From: Bigelowiella natans CCMP2755
Lineage: Eukaryota; Cercozoa; Chlorarachniophyceae
Assembly: GCA_000320545.1 (NCBI GenBank)
Contig: ADNK01003223.1
Coordinates: 1-40,000 of the forward strand
Direction: 5' to 3'
DNA: 40,000 bases
The stretch's first letter is position 1. Each line of letters opens with the position of its first letter. The position numbers and the translations under genes are program-made. Positions 1 through 12,515 of the stretch are shown piece by piece. Below the pieces are notes generated by a model. The model worked only from the letters and a program-made list of their open reading frames with translations. It did not search any database and was not told the DNA's origin.

Positions 1-46
<46 letters not shown>
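1..46. repeat. CT dinucleotide microsatellite
   Basis: A nearly perfect CT tract opens the window, interrupted by single changes near its end. It lies upstream of, or within the 5' part of, the ADP-ribosyltransferase gene. Confidence 0.95.
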
Positions 47-49
<3 letters not shown>

Positions 50-72
50 CTCTATCTTCATGTGTATATATT

Positions 73-456
73 ATGATTGTCATAGTAAGATATCGTTATT
101 CGGCAGGTTCAAAAATTGAGAAAGTTACAAAAATGGGATACAAAGATATCGATTTCTTGGTAAATGTCGTCGTCGTCGTTTTACGTAGGAAATATGTCAT
201 TCTTCTTGTTCTTCATCCTCCTCGTCAATCTTTGAGTATCTTGTCCATCCGCTCTATTGTTAATTCGACAACGCAAGCTACAGATCAAGAAAACATGCAT
301 GAATACCAAATACTCATTGTTTAATCATCGTCGTCATCATTATCATCACCGCCGTGTTCTTATTACCATCCCCCTCCCCCTCCTCCTCCTCCTCCTCCCC
401 CCTGCACTACTTGGTAGTTGTTCCTCACGAGAGGATCATCGTCGCATCCATGGATG

Positions 457-490
<34 letters not shown>

Positions 491-992
491 ACTATCAAAA
501 TTATCGTCATAATTATCATCATCAGCATCATCAACACAATAATCTAATTCTGCTACTAACTATGTATATATCACCATTGATAATAACAGGAAGGAGCTTA
601 AAGATGTATTCGAGTCACTTGGATTCAGCACGTTTGAACAGCAAACATGCATGTAATAATAGCCTATTACTAGTAATACTGTTCTCCTGCTAAGATATAT
701 GTGTTTTGTAACGTATGCTGCTTGTGTTGTTGGTATAGCATTTCTTTAATACCTCTCTGTAAATCAATGTTAAAGTAATTGTGAAGTGTTGATGATGACG
801 ATGATGATGATGATGGCATATGAGCTTCATCATTATCCATCATCATCACCATCATCATCATCATCATTATCATAATCGTACTATCTCAGGAAAGAATTGT
901 CAAAGCTTGGTATGATACGTGCAGAGAAGGAGCGAAAGGTAGTTGTAGTAGTAGTAGTAGCGGTAGGTAGCCGCAATATGCTGCTGCTGCTG

Positions 993-1031
<39 letters not shown>

Positions 1032-2321
1032 CTCTTATGTATAAAAAGCAATGAATCAGTTTATGCTAAACCCGATCGATCATATCATCATCATCGTCAT
1101 CATCTATCTAAGGTTCAAGAGAAAGGCGGGTCCAATTTTTGGGTACGTACAGAGAATGATAATAATTGCACTGATGGATATGTGTAATGGCCACGAGATG
1201 ATGAAAATAATGCGATCACTCATCATATCACAAATCAATATCGTCGTCGTCGTCGTCGTCATAGGTTGGGCAGGAAGTAGAATACCTATCACGAACACGA
1301 GGTGATTGAGAAGAAGAAGAGGAGAAGGGGGGGGATGGTAACTAGAAGATGAGAAGCCAGAACAATTGTAAAGTTGCTCAATAGTAGTAGCAGTAGTTGT
1401 AGAGAAGGTGTATAATGAGTAACGACATCGCCATCATTACCATCACCATCCTCATCATCATCACCATCATCATTATTATTATTACTATGATAATTAACAA
1501 CCAATAACAGGCGATTGGCATCCTGCCACTATCAGGAACATTAGAGATGATGGGTATATTATTATTATTATTAGTAGTAGTAGTAGTAGTAGTAGTGTGA
1601 TCATTATTTATTATTTTTATTTTTATTATTAGTAGTAGCAGTAGTATAGTAGTGGTGGTGGTGGCAGCAGTAAATAGTAATAAATATTGTTTTTGTTGCC
1701 GTTTGTTTTTCCTTTCTTCTCTCTTATTATCACCAGTCCATTATAATTATTATTCTTATTCTTATCAATCTTATTAAACGACTCTTCTAGATCCTGTTTG
1801 GTCAAGCTAAAAGCAGGAGCGGTAATAAGTAAAGAGCAGCAGCAATTATGATAATAGAATCGTGATCATCATTATGCTTGAATATAATAATAACAATAAT
1901 TATATTAATAGGTTAAGATCGCTCTTCCTACGATGCTGCGTGCTTCTGCTGCTTCTCCGAACTCTATGGTAGTTAATTAGCAATACAATTACTAAAGTAG
2001 CAATGTTTATTATTTTTATTATTATTATTATGGTGGTGGTGGTGGTTCTCTTTGTTGTTCTTGATGATAAATGATTATATAGTATAAACTGCAGGATATT
2101 GCGGAATCCTCTTCTACAAACAGCCCTTCATCCCGTGAGTCACAGCAGCAGCAGAGTGTGTTGCATGGAATGCTGTATATAATGTGCATTACATATAAGC
2201 ATGCGATGTGTGTGTGTGTGTGTGTGTGTGTGTGAGTCATCATCATCTTTCTGTGCTACTTCTTACTGAATCAAAAACTACTTTGACGACGACGTCGTAA
2301 AACACATAGAAGCAGCAAGAG

Positions 2322-2358
<37 letters not shown>

Positions 2359-2408
2359 TGTGTGTAGCAACAAACAACGTCTAATAATTCATAATACACC
2401 ACCACCAA

Positions 2409-2441
<33 letters not shown>

Positions 2442-2738
2442 ACTACCAAATAGCAAACAGTGGTGCTAGCAAGAAGCAGAAGAACTCCAAGGTCGGAGAA
2501 GTGGTGATCAACCTACTCAGGGCCTTGGTAATGAATGGAATACTACGTCAGCGACATCATCATCATCATCATCATCCGTGCTATTATTCTTCTGCTAATT
2601 GATATAGGAGAATATCAATATTGTTGTCCCTCACCAACTATATCATCATAATCATCATCTGCTACTGCTGCTGCTGCTGCTGCTGCTTTAAACACAACAC
2701 AAATAGGGATTTGATGAGGATGATGAGACTGGCTTTTG

Positions 2739-2770
<32 letters not shown>

Positions 2771-3775
2771 TGTTGTAGTAAAGCGACGAATGGTTGATGT
2801 TGATGAAATGGAGTAGTAGTTTACAACGTAATAAGTCTGCCCTGATATACTGCTGCTGCTAATGATGATGACTAGGCTTGTGCTTAATGATGAGTCAAAA
2901 GTCGAAGCATGCCGAGAAGTATTTAAGGTGCAAATACTGGTTCTACTTAGTATAAGTAGTAGAAAATAGTACACACTACAGTGATTGCGAGAATAGATAC
3001 TAGTGTTATCGACGAGAACGTGGATGGAATGAATGGGAGTATGATGCCAATATCTGCTGCTGCATGAGTCTCTGTTTATTACTACATAGTTCTTCTTGTT
3101 CTTGTTGTTCTTATATACATGATCATTGCTGATTAATGCGTCTTTTTAACAACACAACAGGAAGTCAAACAAATTCAGAAGTCACCTAGGAACTACATCC
3201 AAACTCACACTTCTGTTCAGGAGAAGACAAATGGTAGTATCTAGGCAATGATAGCGATGATGATGATGATGATGATGATGATGATAATGATGAGGAGGAT
3301 GATGTTGTGCAAACACGAATAGATGGTGAAAATGAGGAGGCAATGGAAGGAGACGATGAAGAATCGTCATCTATGGTAGAAGGCGTTGGTCTTCCAAAGC
3401 TTGAACGACAGGTAGTAGTAGGATTATTGAAGGATCATCATGATGATGACGATGATGATGATGATGATGAGAAGGCTATTCAGCACTGCCCTGTTGTCAT
3501 AATAATTGTCATCATCATCGTCACTGTCATTGCACGTCACCATCGCTGATTAACGACGACGAGTAGTAAATTTGTTCCCCTTTGAAAATGAACTACTAAC
3601 AAAAATAGCTCTCAACAAGAAGCATTTGCGAGGAGGCTTTCAAGGATGCTTTGCGGTACAAAACTATTGCTGCGGCTGCTGCTGCTGCTACTACTACTAC
3701 TGCCACACTACCACTAATAAATAATACGTTACAACAACTGCTACTGCTGAATTGGTGACAACAACAACACTCTTT

Positions 3776-3807
<32 letters not shown>

Positions 3808-3885
3808 TTTATCATCATCTTTATTATTATCAGATATGCAAGCGGGCTGTATGGATCAGTATCAAAGGAATGGGTTCTAGGTAGG

Positions 3886-3919
<34 letters not shown>

Positions 3920-3973
3920 TTACTACTACTACTTGCTATTGCTGTTGGTATCGTTATTACGACCACATCATCT

Positions 3974-4009
<36 letters not shown>

Positions 4010-4284
4010 GTATTAATATCATTGTTGTTATTTACTCACTAATATCAGGATGCTTGCAGAATCTCTACATGCTGCATTCTGAGGCAATGCGTACAAATAG
4101 TAATATAACAGCAGCAAGAGGAGGAATAGGGGTCGGAATGGTTGGAGAAGGGGGAGGGGTATCATCATCGAACACGGCGTCAGACATGGACAGGCTCAGA
4201 TTGCAGCTTGAAGCAAAATATGCCCAGGTTGTGTATGTTAGTATGTGTGTGTGTGTGTGCTTGCGCGTGTGTGCCTGTCATCCA

Positions 4285-4316
<32 letters not shown>

Positions 4317-4587
4317 TAAAATGATTAGTTACAAATCATTCTTTAGCAATCTTTTCTTCTTGTTCTTGTTCTTGTTCTTGTTCTTATTGTTCTTGTTCTT
4401 CTCTTCTTCTACTACTTCCCATGCATGCATGATAGGATTTGGAGTCAGAGAAAAAAAGGTAGTAGTAGTAGTAGTTGTAGTAGTAGTAGTAGTAATGATG
4501 GATAATGATCCATCGTTTATTCTTTCTGTTACCTGTTATCAGAGATGATGCGTTGTGCATATGCATATTTCAATCGTGAAACACCAC

Positions 4588-4618
<31 letters not shown>

Positions 4619-4818
4619 GCTATTATGCTGCCTCCTCCTCCTCCTTCACTACTCCCTAAATCATAGGCTGTATGAGGCCTCCATGCAAATTATTCAACAT
4701 GCGGAACAAAAGGTTTTATTTGCAGTTATTAGTTATTTATTAATTACTACCATCAGTTAACAAACAGCTTCTTGTTCTGCTCACTGCTCACTTAATCATG
4801 TGAATTATCCGTGTTAAT

Positions 4819-4851
<33 letters not shown>

Positions 4852-5521
4852 TGTATTATGTCTGTATTACATTTGTATTATTTTTATCACAGGGTAACGT
4901 AGCTCAGCTACCGGAGGAGAAGCAGGTATAAATAGCAGCAGCAATCACTATTAGATGAGAAGGGTTCAGGAGGAGGGGGAGGAAGAGGAGGAGGGGGAGG
5001 GGAAATGGAGGAGAAGAAGGAGCCCTTCCATGATGTTTAATTTAAACCGAAAATATCCTACTACACAAACGAGCATATACGCGCACATTTCCATTTCAGA
5101 GAGGAGGGGGGAGAGAGAGAGATTTCAATTAAATTACAATTACTGCTACTATCGTAGCTATATGCCTCCAATATAAAAAGGTGATGGTGCTAACAACAAC
5201 CTGCACCACCATATTGTGATGACAATGATGATAATATCACTTGTAGTCGTTCCTGTGTCCTTCACAGCAAACAACAACAACAACAACAACCACAGGCAAT
5301 TCAGTCTGGAAGATTCATTCGCATTAAGTTATGGCCTACGTCCACATATGATCCAAGCAATCCAGGTTCGTACCACTATAAATACTACTACTACTACTAC
5401 TACTACTACTGAACTTGACGATATGGCATCATCATCATCATCATTAAATTATCGTGCAATTCAAATAACTCTCTTCACTGCTTGAATCATAGCTGTACTT
5501 TCTTAATGCTTGTATCTTCTT

Positions 5522-5552
<31 letters not shown>

Positions 5553-6554
5553 TCGTTATCTGGTGCTTCTATGATGAACAAAAAAAAGGCCAATACCATT
5601 TCCGCCTTGCTGAATCTCAATTTTTTCGGATGATGGGGTCACAGGCTAATTTGTATAAGGTAATGATGATGATGATGATTATGATGATTATGCTGATGAT
5701 GATGAGCATACTTATAATTCAACAACTGTTACAGGTCCAGCAAGTGGAATACATAGTCAATCCAACTTTAATCAAGGTTATAAGCTGCTAGTAACTAGTA
5801 GCACAGTTACATATTATGAGAATAAGAATAAGAATAAGAAGAAGAAGAAGAGGTCACCCTACCCTCAACTGCTGTCGAGCCTACCCCTCTCTCGTTAGTG
5901 AGTTACGAATTTCTGTGATGTTCATCATGATGATCGTGATCATCTCATTAGGCTTATAACTCGTATAAGAGTCAACTCATATCACAGGGACGGGTATATT
6001 CATATGTTTCTGTACTATTAGTAGTAGTAGTATCAACAACAACACATAACACTATATATATATATTGATATTGATATATATGATATATATATATCGAATT
6101 TATTTATCATCATCATCAGCAGCAGCAGGAACAACAACAACAGCAACAACGTTATCATTTGTTAGCATCAGAATCCCCATATTATTGCTTCATCAGATTG
6201 GAGTTTCAAAGCCCATTGAAGAGAGGCTAGCATTCCACGGTACGTACGAACCTATTGGTTTGGGGGGAGGGGGGGGTTCAATGCACAACAACACACGTTT
6301 CTGCTGCTGCTGCTGCTGCTGCTTACTTCTTCTTCTCTTATGAATAGGAACATCACAAGAAGTTATGGAGATCATTCTCAAGACAGGGTTGTTATTAATA
6401 ATCAATAATATATAATATACAGTCAATCCAATACTCTTGTTACTGTTGCTGTGTTTTACATATCTGATATTCAATCGATATTGGAAATTCTCTGTTGTTA
6501 ATATGACCTATGTTGCCCTCCTCACAACTACTAGCACACACAAACACACACGTG

Positions 6555-6592
<38 letters not shown>

Positions 6593-6942
6593 TGGTTACT
6601 ACAGGTTCAAAATAGGTGGACAAGGAGTCGCCATTGCAAGTGGAGCTGCTTACGGTAGGAAGAAGATGCTGATAGTGATGATGGTGATGATGATGGTGAT
6701 GATGATGGTAAAAATTTTGATTGATTATGGCGTTTATAGTGATGATCGTAAAAATGTTGAATAGGCTACGGCGTCTATACTTCCGAGGAGCCAGCATTCG
6801 CTCTTCGATATATCAAAACCACGGGTAGTGTACTTGCTCATTGCTGCTGGTTGTGAGAATTGACCGCATGATGAGATGTAAGAGATAATAGATCACATGC
6901 AACAAGCATCTTATCTTGTTAAATTGTATAACAGTCTTGATA

Positions 6943-6977
<35 letters not shown>

Positions 6978-7715
6978 ACCCCAAAAATCATTGAACTAAA
7001 TTGCACAAGAGGGATGTAGTATAAATGTACTTACATGATTGTGTTTTCTGCTCTTTTGTTGATGGGTATCTTTCTGTTTGCCCTTGTTGATAATTTCTTC
7101 TTTTTCTTCTTCTTCTTTATCACAAAGGTCTCACTTCTCTCCTGTTTTGCAAGGTGTTCTTTATTGCTTTGTTGTTTGAGTGGTTTGAGTTGTTATTTTA
7201 ACAGGATAATAGAGGGGTGGGGAGGCAGTTGTAGTACTACTACTATTGACATATACTATGTAGTAGGATCTCTTCTTCTACTACTACTGCTACTACTGCT
7301 ACAACAAACTACTTCTACTACTACTACTACTACAGGTTCTTATTGACCCTGCAACGAAAATCGTTCAAAGTCAGAACAAAGGTCGTCATCACCTAGAGTA
7401 TTCGCTGCATGTACGTTTAGAAGAGCTATTCTCAAAACACTTTTTGATCTTTTCTTGGCTACACTTTATTAGGCGCCATCCAGCAGATTATCTCACCAGA
7501 TAAACGTCAGGTTTGTTCCTATGGTTTTCTACCACAGAAGAAGCATCGATTACACATGTAGACACCTTGCTCCGAGTAAATCAAATAATATGGCAAACTG
7601 ACATTGTCATTTAAAGCAAGCTAAAAGAGGAACTATGTCATTAAAATCCAGAATCAAACTAACACCTAATGCTTAGGTCCTTCCTAGCTACCTGGTGCAT
7701 TTTACGAGGCGCTAA
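73..7715 (+). CDS. PARP-type ADP-ribosyltransferase with a Tudor-like N-terminal segment, at least 30 exons
   Basis: Exons: 594-652, 890-938, 1113-1142, 1274-1301, 1511-1553, 1791-1821, 1912-1968, 2095-2134, 2454-2527, 3161-3233, 3323-3411, 3609-3655, 3834-3880, 4049-4227, 4436-4458, 4543-4554, 4667-4712, 4893-4925, 5296-5365, 5589-5659, 5735-5776, 5952-5993, 6197-6239, 6348-6387, 6605-6654, 6765-6824, 7128-7153, 7336-7381, 7473-7510, 7677-7715 (TAA). They total 1527 nt (508 residues) with every phase matching. Counting from 594, residues 47-80 resemble a Tudor/SH3-like fold (GDWHPATIRNI). Residues about 320-508 form the PARP catalytic domain: LAFHGT gives the NAD-binding His, AYGYGVYTS the Tyr, and the third triad position (near QIISPDKRQVLPSYLV) carries Ile or another non-Glu residue. 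H-Y-I-type enzymes usually transfer single ADP-ribose units; that activity is inferred. The 5' end is unsettled: candidate exons are 73-159 or 107-159, one near 297-320, and one ending at 458. The middle region is acidic and low complexity. Substrate unknown. Confidence 0.85.
994..1030. repeat. CA microsatellite in an intron
   Basis: A CA dinucleotide tract lies in the intron between exons 890-938 and 1113-1142 of the ADP-ribosyltransferase gene. Confidence 0.95.
2208..2450. repeat. Two TG tracts and a CTA tract in one intron
   Basis: TG runs at about 2208-2234 and 2321-2365 are followed by a CTA triplet run at about 2410-2441. All lie in the intron between exons 2095-2134 and 2454-2527, and the CTA run sits where a polypyrimidine tract would be expected. 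Confidence 0.95.
2720..4020. repeat. Cluster of TAG/CTA and GAT/ATC triplet tracts
   Basis: Triplet runs fill successive introns here: TAG near 2739-2770, GAT near 3256-3285, ATC near 3776-3808, CTA near 3891-3930 and ATC near 3978-4010. They encode nothing when read within the spliced gene and explain the long homopolymeric open frames on both strands. Confidence 0.9.
4543..4554 (+). other. 12-nucleotide micro-exon of the ADP-ribosyltransferase gene
   Basis: The micro-exon is flanked by an ATCAG acceptor and a GTGCAT donor. It joins exon 4436-4458 (phase 2) to exon 4667-4712 (phase 2) and gives a continuous helical segment reading KKRDDALLYEASMQ. Reading on instead of splicing meets a stop within about 35 bases. 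Confidence 0.6.
6557..6588. repeat. TA microsatellite in an intron
   Basis: A perfect TA tract follows a short CA tract in the intron before exon 6605-6654, ending only about 16 bases before the acceptor. Confidence 0.95.
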
Positions 7716-8627
7716 TCATTCATGTAACTGACTCGAATTGAGGACTTCTCTGTGGAGATTGCACGGTTTCTTTTTTCTTCATTGGACAAAACAAACGTAG
7801 CATCTAGGCACAGGGTAGTAGTCGCCCATTGCAGTTTTGTCATCACACTGTGTTCCTTGCAGCAATTCTTTGCTCCTTGGCAGCACTTACAACAACGATC
7901 GTCAATTGAAGTTTGGCCATCGTGAAAGCCATTTTGTGCAATGCACAGTCTAGCAGTGCTGACTGCCTTGCATGCTCATTCTAGCATTTCTGTACGTAGT
8001 GCCACACCTAGCTAGACATGTTGCCAAATTGCACAAACGGCGGATGCCGTCTAATTCGCATTGCAGGAACATCAAATGAAACCACGGTGCGCTGCATCAA
8101 GCATTGCTAGATTGGCTGCGCTTCATCATGAATCAGTCATCATCGTTCTAGCGTTCTACGTTGCCATGTGGCTAGATAGCTAGATAGGTTGCAAATGGGC
8201 GACAGCAACGATGATGAACATGACCGGCTGATGTGTGCGCAATTAGCAGAATATAAGCATGCATGCGCCAGGCAGTTGCGTTGCCATGCTAGCATGCTGG
8301 CATGACGACCACAAAACCATTGACCATTCGCTAGCATTGATGGAGTGCAATGTGATTTGCTAGCTAGTTTGTTCGTTCATCGATCGACATCACATCCGGC
8401 GGCCCACAACAACATCGCTTTCACAACTCGTGGCTTTCTAGCTTTGCACAGCCACAGCACAAGAATGACCATTGAAAAAGTCTAACGTGTTCATTGCATC
8501 CGACAATAAAAGATTCAACATTAGCGCTGCATAGCCACTGCATTGCACAGCTCTAGAGCTACATGAGGATGACCATTGAACAAATTTGATTGATTCATTA
8601 TTACATCCGCTAGTCCGTCTTGCTAGC

Positions 8628-8655
8628 TTGCATCCGTCTCATGAGACGGATGCAA
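8628..8655. repeat. 28-bp perfect palindrome
   Basis: The two 14-base arms TTGCATCCGTCTCA and TGAGACGGATGCAA are exact reverse complements with no spacer. It could extrude a cruciform, form a transcribed hairpin at a gene 3' end, or be a dyad protein site; the sequence does not tell which. Confidence 0.9.
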
Positions 8656-8778
8656 TCTAGCAATGAACAGCATTGAAAATTTCCAATGGTCATCCCAATG
8701 TGGCCATACAACAAAATTGGCGGCCATAGCGCTCAAATTGTGTCTTGTGAGCGGCGTAATGAATACTAGCATGTCTAG

Positions 8779-8779
<1 letters not shown>

Positions 8780-8810
<31 letters not shown>
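8780..8810. repeat. TG microsatellite
   Basis: A TG tract is followed by TTG triplets in the convergent spacer. It accounts for the short Thr-His and Cys-Val open frames read across it. Confidence 0.95.
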
Positions 8811-8811
<1 letters not shown>

Positions 8812-9111
8812 GTTGTTGTTGCATGTGCGTGTGCGCGGATGTGGATGATTTGTTGCCGCACAATCTAGCAATGTGCGTTTGCACAAATTCATTTTGATGT
8901 AACAATGTGCAGTATCTCTAGATCTGTTTTGCCCAGAAAAGAAGATATTCCATGAAAATAACTTGACTTCTCGAAGCTTATGCTAGGGTACTTAATTGAG
9001 TAGCTTGCACGTTGATAAATTAGTCTTAGTTTAAAGAGCTATGCACTTCGGTGTTTGATCAGAGTCCATCGGAGCCTTTAATTTCCCTCTCAATGAAGAG
9101 ATAAAATCGTA

Positions 9112-11851
9112 TCAAAAATCTTTCATCGAGTACTTGCTGTCTTCATTTACCTTGAGCACAAACTCGAGAATATCCTGTGTGCAGATGTTATTATTACATC
9201 CCCTATACTTGTACTACGAAATGATACTTTAGAATCGTCTGATCAATTCAAGACCGATGATGACGACACCAAAAATGGCTCATCACGTGTGTATACTACC
9301 TTGTTAAAACGTTCAGCATCTTCCCAGTATAACCAATGTCCATAGTTATCGTAGTAAATGTTCTTCGCTGTTTTATAAAGGGATGATTGATGAACATCCA
9401 AAGAATTAATCATGTTATAGGATAAGGATATTAGCACATATCATTTATCATCTGCATTAAGTACGTGCAACTATTACTACTACTAATACCATTTGGTGCG
9501 TTTTCTCCAATATACTCCATTCCCTGGATATTGTGACATTTCGTAGAGCCTGCAGCAGAATAGAGAGGAGGAGAGTAGTTATGCTTATGCAATGTGCGTG
9601 TGTGTTATGACGATGACTCTTTTCAGGGCTATCATTCCAAGAATGTAGCAATGGACGATTATGATGATGATTATGATGATGCTGATGCTGATGCTGATGA
9701 TGATGCTGATGATAATGATAACGATGTTTATAATCAACATGAACATCGGTTGTCGTAGAAGAAGAAGAAGAAGAAGCACAACTCTATTCGAGTATTGGCT
9801 AAACACAAGTACAAAGCAATAAGATGCACTTGATGAAGAACACAGTAGGAGTCTTCCTTCTACTACCTCCAATCATGTTTAGGATAGGGAGATCCATCTT
9901 CGGAACTAAGTCTCTGAGGAAGAAACCAAAAAGGGAGGGGTCAAGAACAACAAGTAGGAGAAGAAAAGAAAAAGAAATCAAGAGGCGTAAGTATTTTTTG
10001 TGTTTCTAGATTTATTTCCATGCACTTATTATTATTACTACTTACCAGCATGTGCTTGATAGACGTGAAAAACCATACATACATACACATACATACATAC
10101 ACATACATACATACACATCATTATACATACCGTAGATCAAGATTAGCGTGGTCTTCCATTAGCCTACCACAGAACTCCAAATCACATTTTTTGAATTGGT
10201 TCAAAAACCTGATTAGCAGGACCTTTTAACTTGATAATACAAGAATTTGCATCAACAAACAATAGTAGATTTTAAACAAAATCGATAGAGGAAAGGAGGA
10301 TGGTAAGAGGAGGAAGAAGAGAAGGAAGAAGAGGCCTTGATTATTCTCATATTCTGTCCGCTTGCACTCGGTACACTTATTTGACATATGCGTGATCACC
10401 ATCATCAACAACAGCAACAGTACCACTATCATCATCACAACGTCTACCACTACCAGGTGTATTCCTCCTCTGATGGGGGTTCTAATCCAAACCTATGTGG
10501 TGTATTATCATGACGATTATGATGATGATAACGATGACGATGATGAGGATTTTGGTTATTATGTGCAGATCTACTAATAAGCAAACATAATTGAAATCGT
10601 AATCGACTAGAAATACGAATTCTACCTAATTTTTTGACGTTCTATGGCGCAAAACCTCATCATCAATACATCATATAATCCTCGTCCTTCTCCTCATCGT
10701 CATCATCATCATCATCATCATCATCGTCATCGTTATCATCATCATCATTATACTGAATTCTAGATGATGATGATAATACTCTGACCCTCCGGCTGCAACT
10801 GCGCGGCCACATCCATCAGGATCATACTTCAATTGCGCCTTGTAATAGTAGTAGTAGTATAATAGTTAATGTTGTTGTTTACCGGAAGATTAACAAAATT
10901 CCATAAGAACAACAATGGGATCGTAGAAGTAGAAGGAGAAGGAGAAGAAGAAGAAGAAGAAGAAGAAGAAGAAGAGACATCAACTCAAAGGGCTTTTAGA
11001 AGCAATAACAGGGGGAGGAGAAGTCACACTTACCAATTATTAGTAAGTAGACTGCTACTACTACTACTACTGCTACTGCTACTACTACCACCACTATTAC
11101 CTGAAGATCTGCCACCATTTCCCTTGTGCATCCTCCTAATGAGCTACATAAATACATACATACGGCCATCATCATCATTATCATCATCATCATCATCGCT
11201 TAAGGCTGACGAATAACTATGTACCACCATCAATTATTACCCTAATCCCCATCCTGGTTTAATATATTGAGCTGCTGTTTGATCCACGAATGCCGCAGCA
11301 CAGAGACTGCATTATTGTCCATTAAAATGATGATGATTATCACAAAGAAGACTCCCAACCAAAAGTTTGGTACTAAAAATGGAAAGAATATATTGAATGT
11401 AAGTTATACGAGTATCGAGTTCATAAGAATCACCATCAGCACCATCATCGATAGTATCTATCTTGTGTAGCGGCGAACGATGATTCATGGCGATTGTTGT
11501 GATGATAAGATCAGCTGACTACCGATGCTTCTGGAAGAGCTCGTAGTACAACGAAATCACCGTAAATCTAACAATCCATACGGCTTAGCATGATGATGAG
11601 GAGGAGGTCGTTGTCGTGTCGTAATTAGTGTCATTATGTGATGCAAAGTGACAGCACATACCCCATTGAGGTGCCACAAAAAACTGCATCTTCCAAGTCC
11701 AGGTAATCAACAAGATTCTATTCGATAAGAATATTTTGCATCATACATCATCAATTTGTAACAATCATTTGTCGTTGATTGAGTGCTCTCGAGTACAACT
11801 TATTCACAGCAGAACAGACGCAGTTGCATGGGTATCAATGTTATATATCAT

Positions 11852-11894
<43 letters not shown>

Positions 11895-12515
11895 GCTACC
11901 TTGACATCCTTTGAAATCCTCGCTACCCGTGCCCCATGGCCACAATGTTCAGAATCCCCCATTCCCCTACAAGCGGTAGTAGTAGTCGAATCTACACCAT
12001 CAGCAATGTAGTTTGAATTCTATCATTAAATTTATTATAATAACCTGTAGTCCATTGTGATGACTCTTAGCCCCCCGTTCTCGGCCAAGGATTCGACGTT
12101 CTTTCAACATTAATTAACCACAGGAAACACACAATTTACAATGGAAATGATGCTATAAATAATACGGGATGTGTTACCACTTATACATCCTGATGATGAT
12201 AATGATGATGATAATGATGGTGCGGATACCTTGTCAAACCATCTTCCATTTGCTGTCCATCCTAGATTAAGTGATGTAATAAAAGTCGTGGTGATTGTGT
12301 TTTCTATCGTCATGATGACTTTTGATATGACTGTTCGCAACTGGTAAGAAATAAATTAAGATAATACCATGAAGTAAAACAAGAGGATTTCCATCTCCGC
12401 CAGTATCCGTGTATCTTAAAGAAACCCCATCGTCAGTAGTCAGTCGGAGATCGTTGTGTATTATTTGTGGGACGCAAGATCCAAAATGTCTTGAGAGCAT
12501 CCTCCTTGGAGCCAT
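9112..12515 (-). CDS. Alpha/beta hydrolase, 293 residues, 15 exons
   Basis: Exons in transcript order: 12515-12368, 12261-12230, 12100-12045, 11966-11900, 11717-11662, 11567-11523, 11306-11241, 11143-11101, 10838-10780, 10492-10454, 10163-10131, 9913-9867, 9549-9490, 9367-9300, 9174-9112 (TGA). They total 882 nt in consistent phase. The start is the ATG at 12515; no upstream exon is needed, and about 293 residues is normal for the family. LVLLHGW gives the oxyanion-region HG motif, MDYRGMGDSEH follows strand 4, GTSMG supplies the nucleophile Ser118, and YGHWLYWED the catalytic His261. After strand 6 (NMIGG, about 227-231) the usual Asp is not visible; STKCH stands there, so the acid is elsewhere or the enzyme is atypical. 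There is no signal peptide, so it is probably cytosolic. Substrate unknown. It is head-to-head with the FKBP gene. Confidence 0.85.
10076..10118. repeat. CATA/CA tetranucleotide tract
   Basis: Repeated ACATAC units lie in a hydrolase intron, immediately beyond the donor at the end of exon 10163-10131 (which reads GTATGT on the minus strand). Confidence 0.9.
11857..11895. repeat. CTA triplet microsatellite adjoining a splice donor
   Basis: The CTA run lies in the hydrolase intron. Read on the coding strand, the donor of exon 11966-11900 is GTAGCAGTAGTAG, so the microsatellite begins at the splice site. Confidence 0.9.

Larger units (their letters stand above)
7716..9111. other. Intergenic spacer between convergent genes
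   Basis: No exon could be supported here. The spacer lies between the 3' end of the ADP-ribosyltransferase and the 3' end of the hydrolase. It has few triplet repeats and many CTAG, GCTAGC and CATGC words (for example 8255-8310), one TG tract at 8780-8810 and a 28-base perfect palindrome at 8628-8655. Confidence 0.7.

Noticed and set aside
2324-4760. Many His, Cys-Val, Met and Asp-rich open frames
   Set aside because: They are translations of CA/TG, GAT/ATC and TAG/CTA microsatellites inside introns of the ADP-ribosyltransferase gene.
10902-11030. Candidate hydrolase exon within the GAA/TTC tract
   Set aside because: It would insert a poly-leucine stretch into the fold; the phase-correct join from 11101 to 10838 gives a normal hydrolase sequence.
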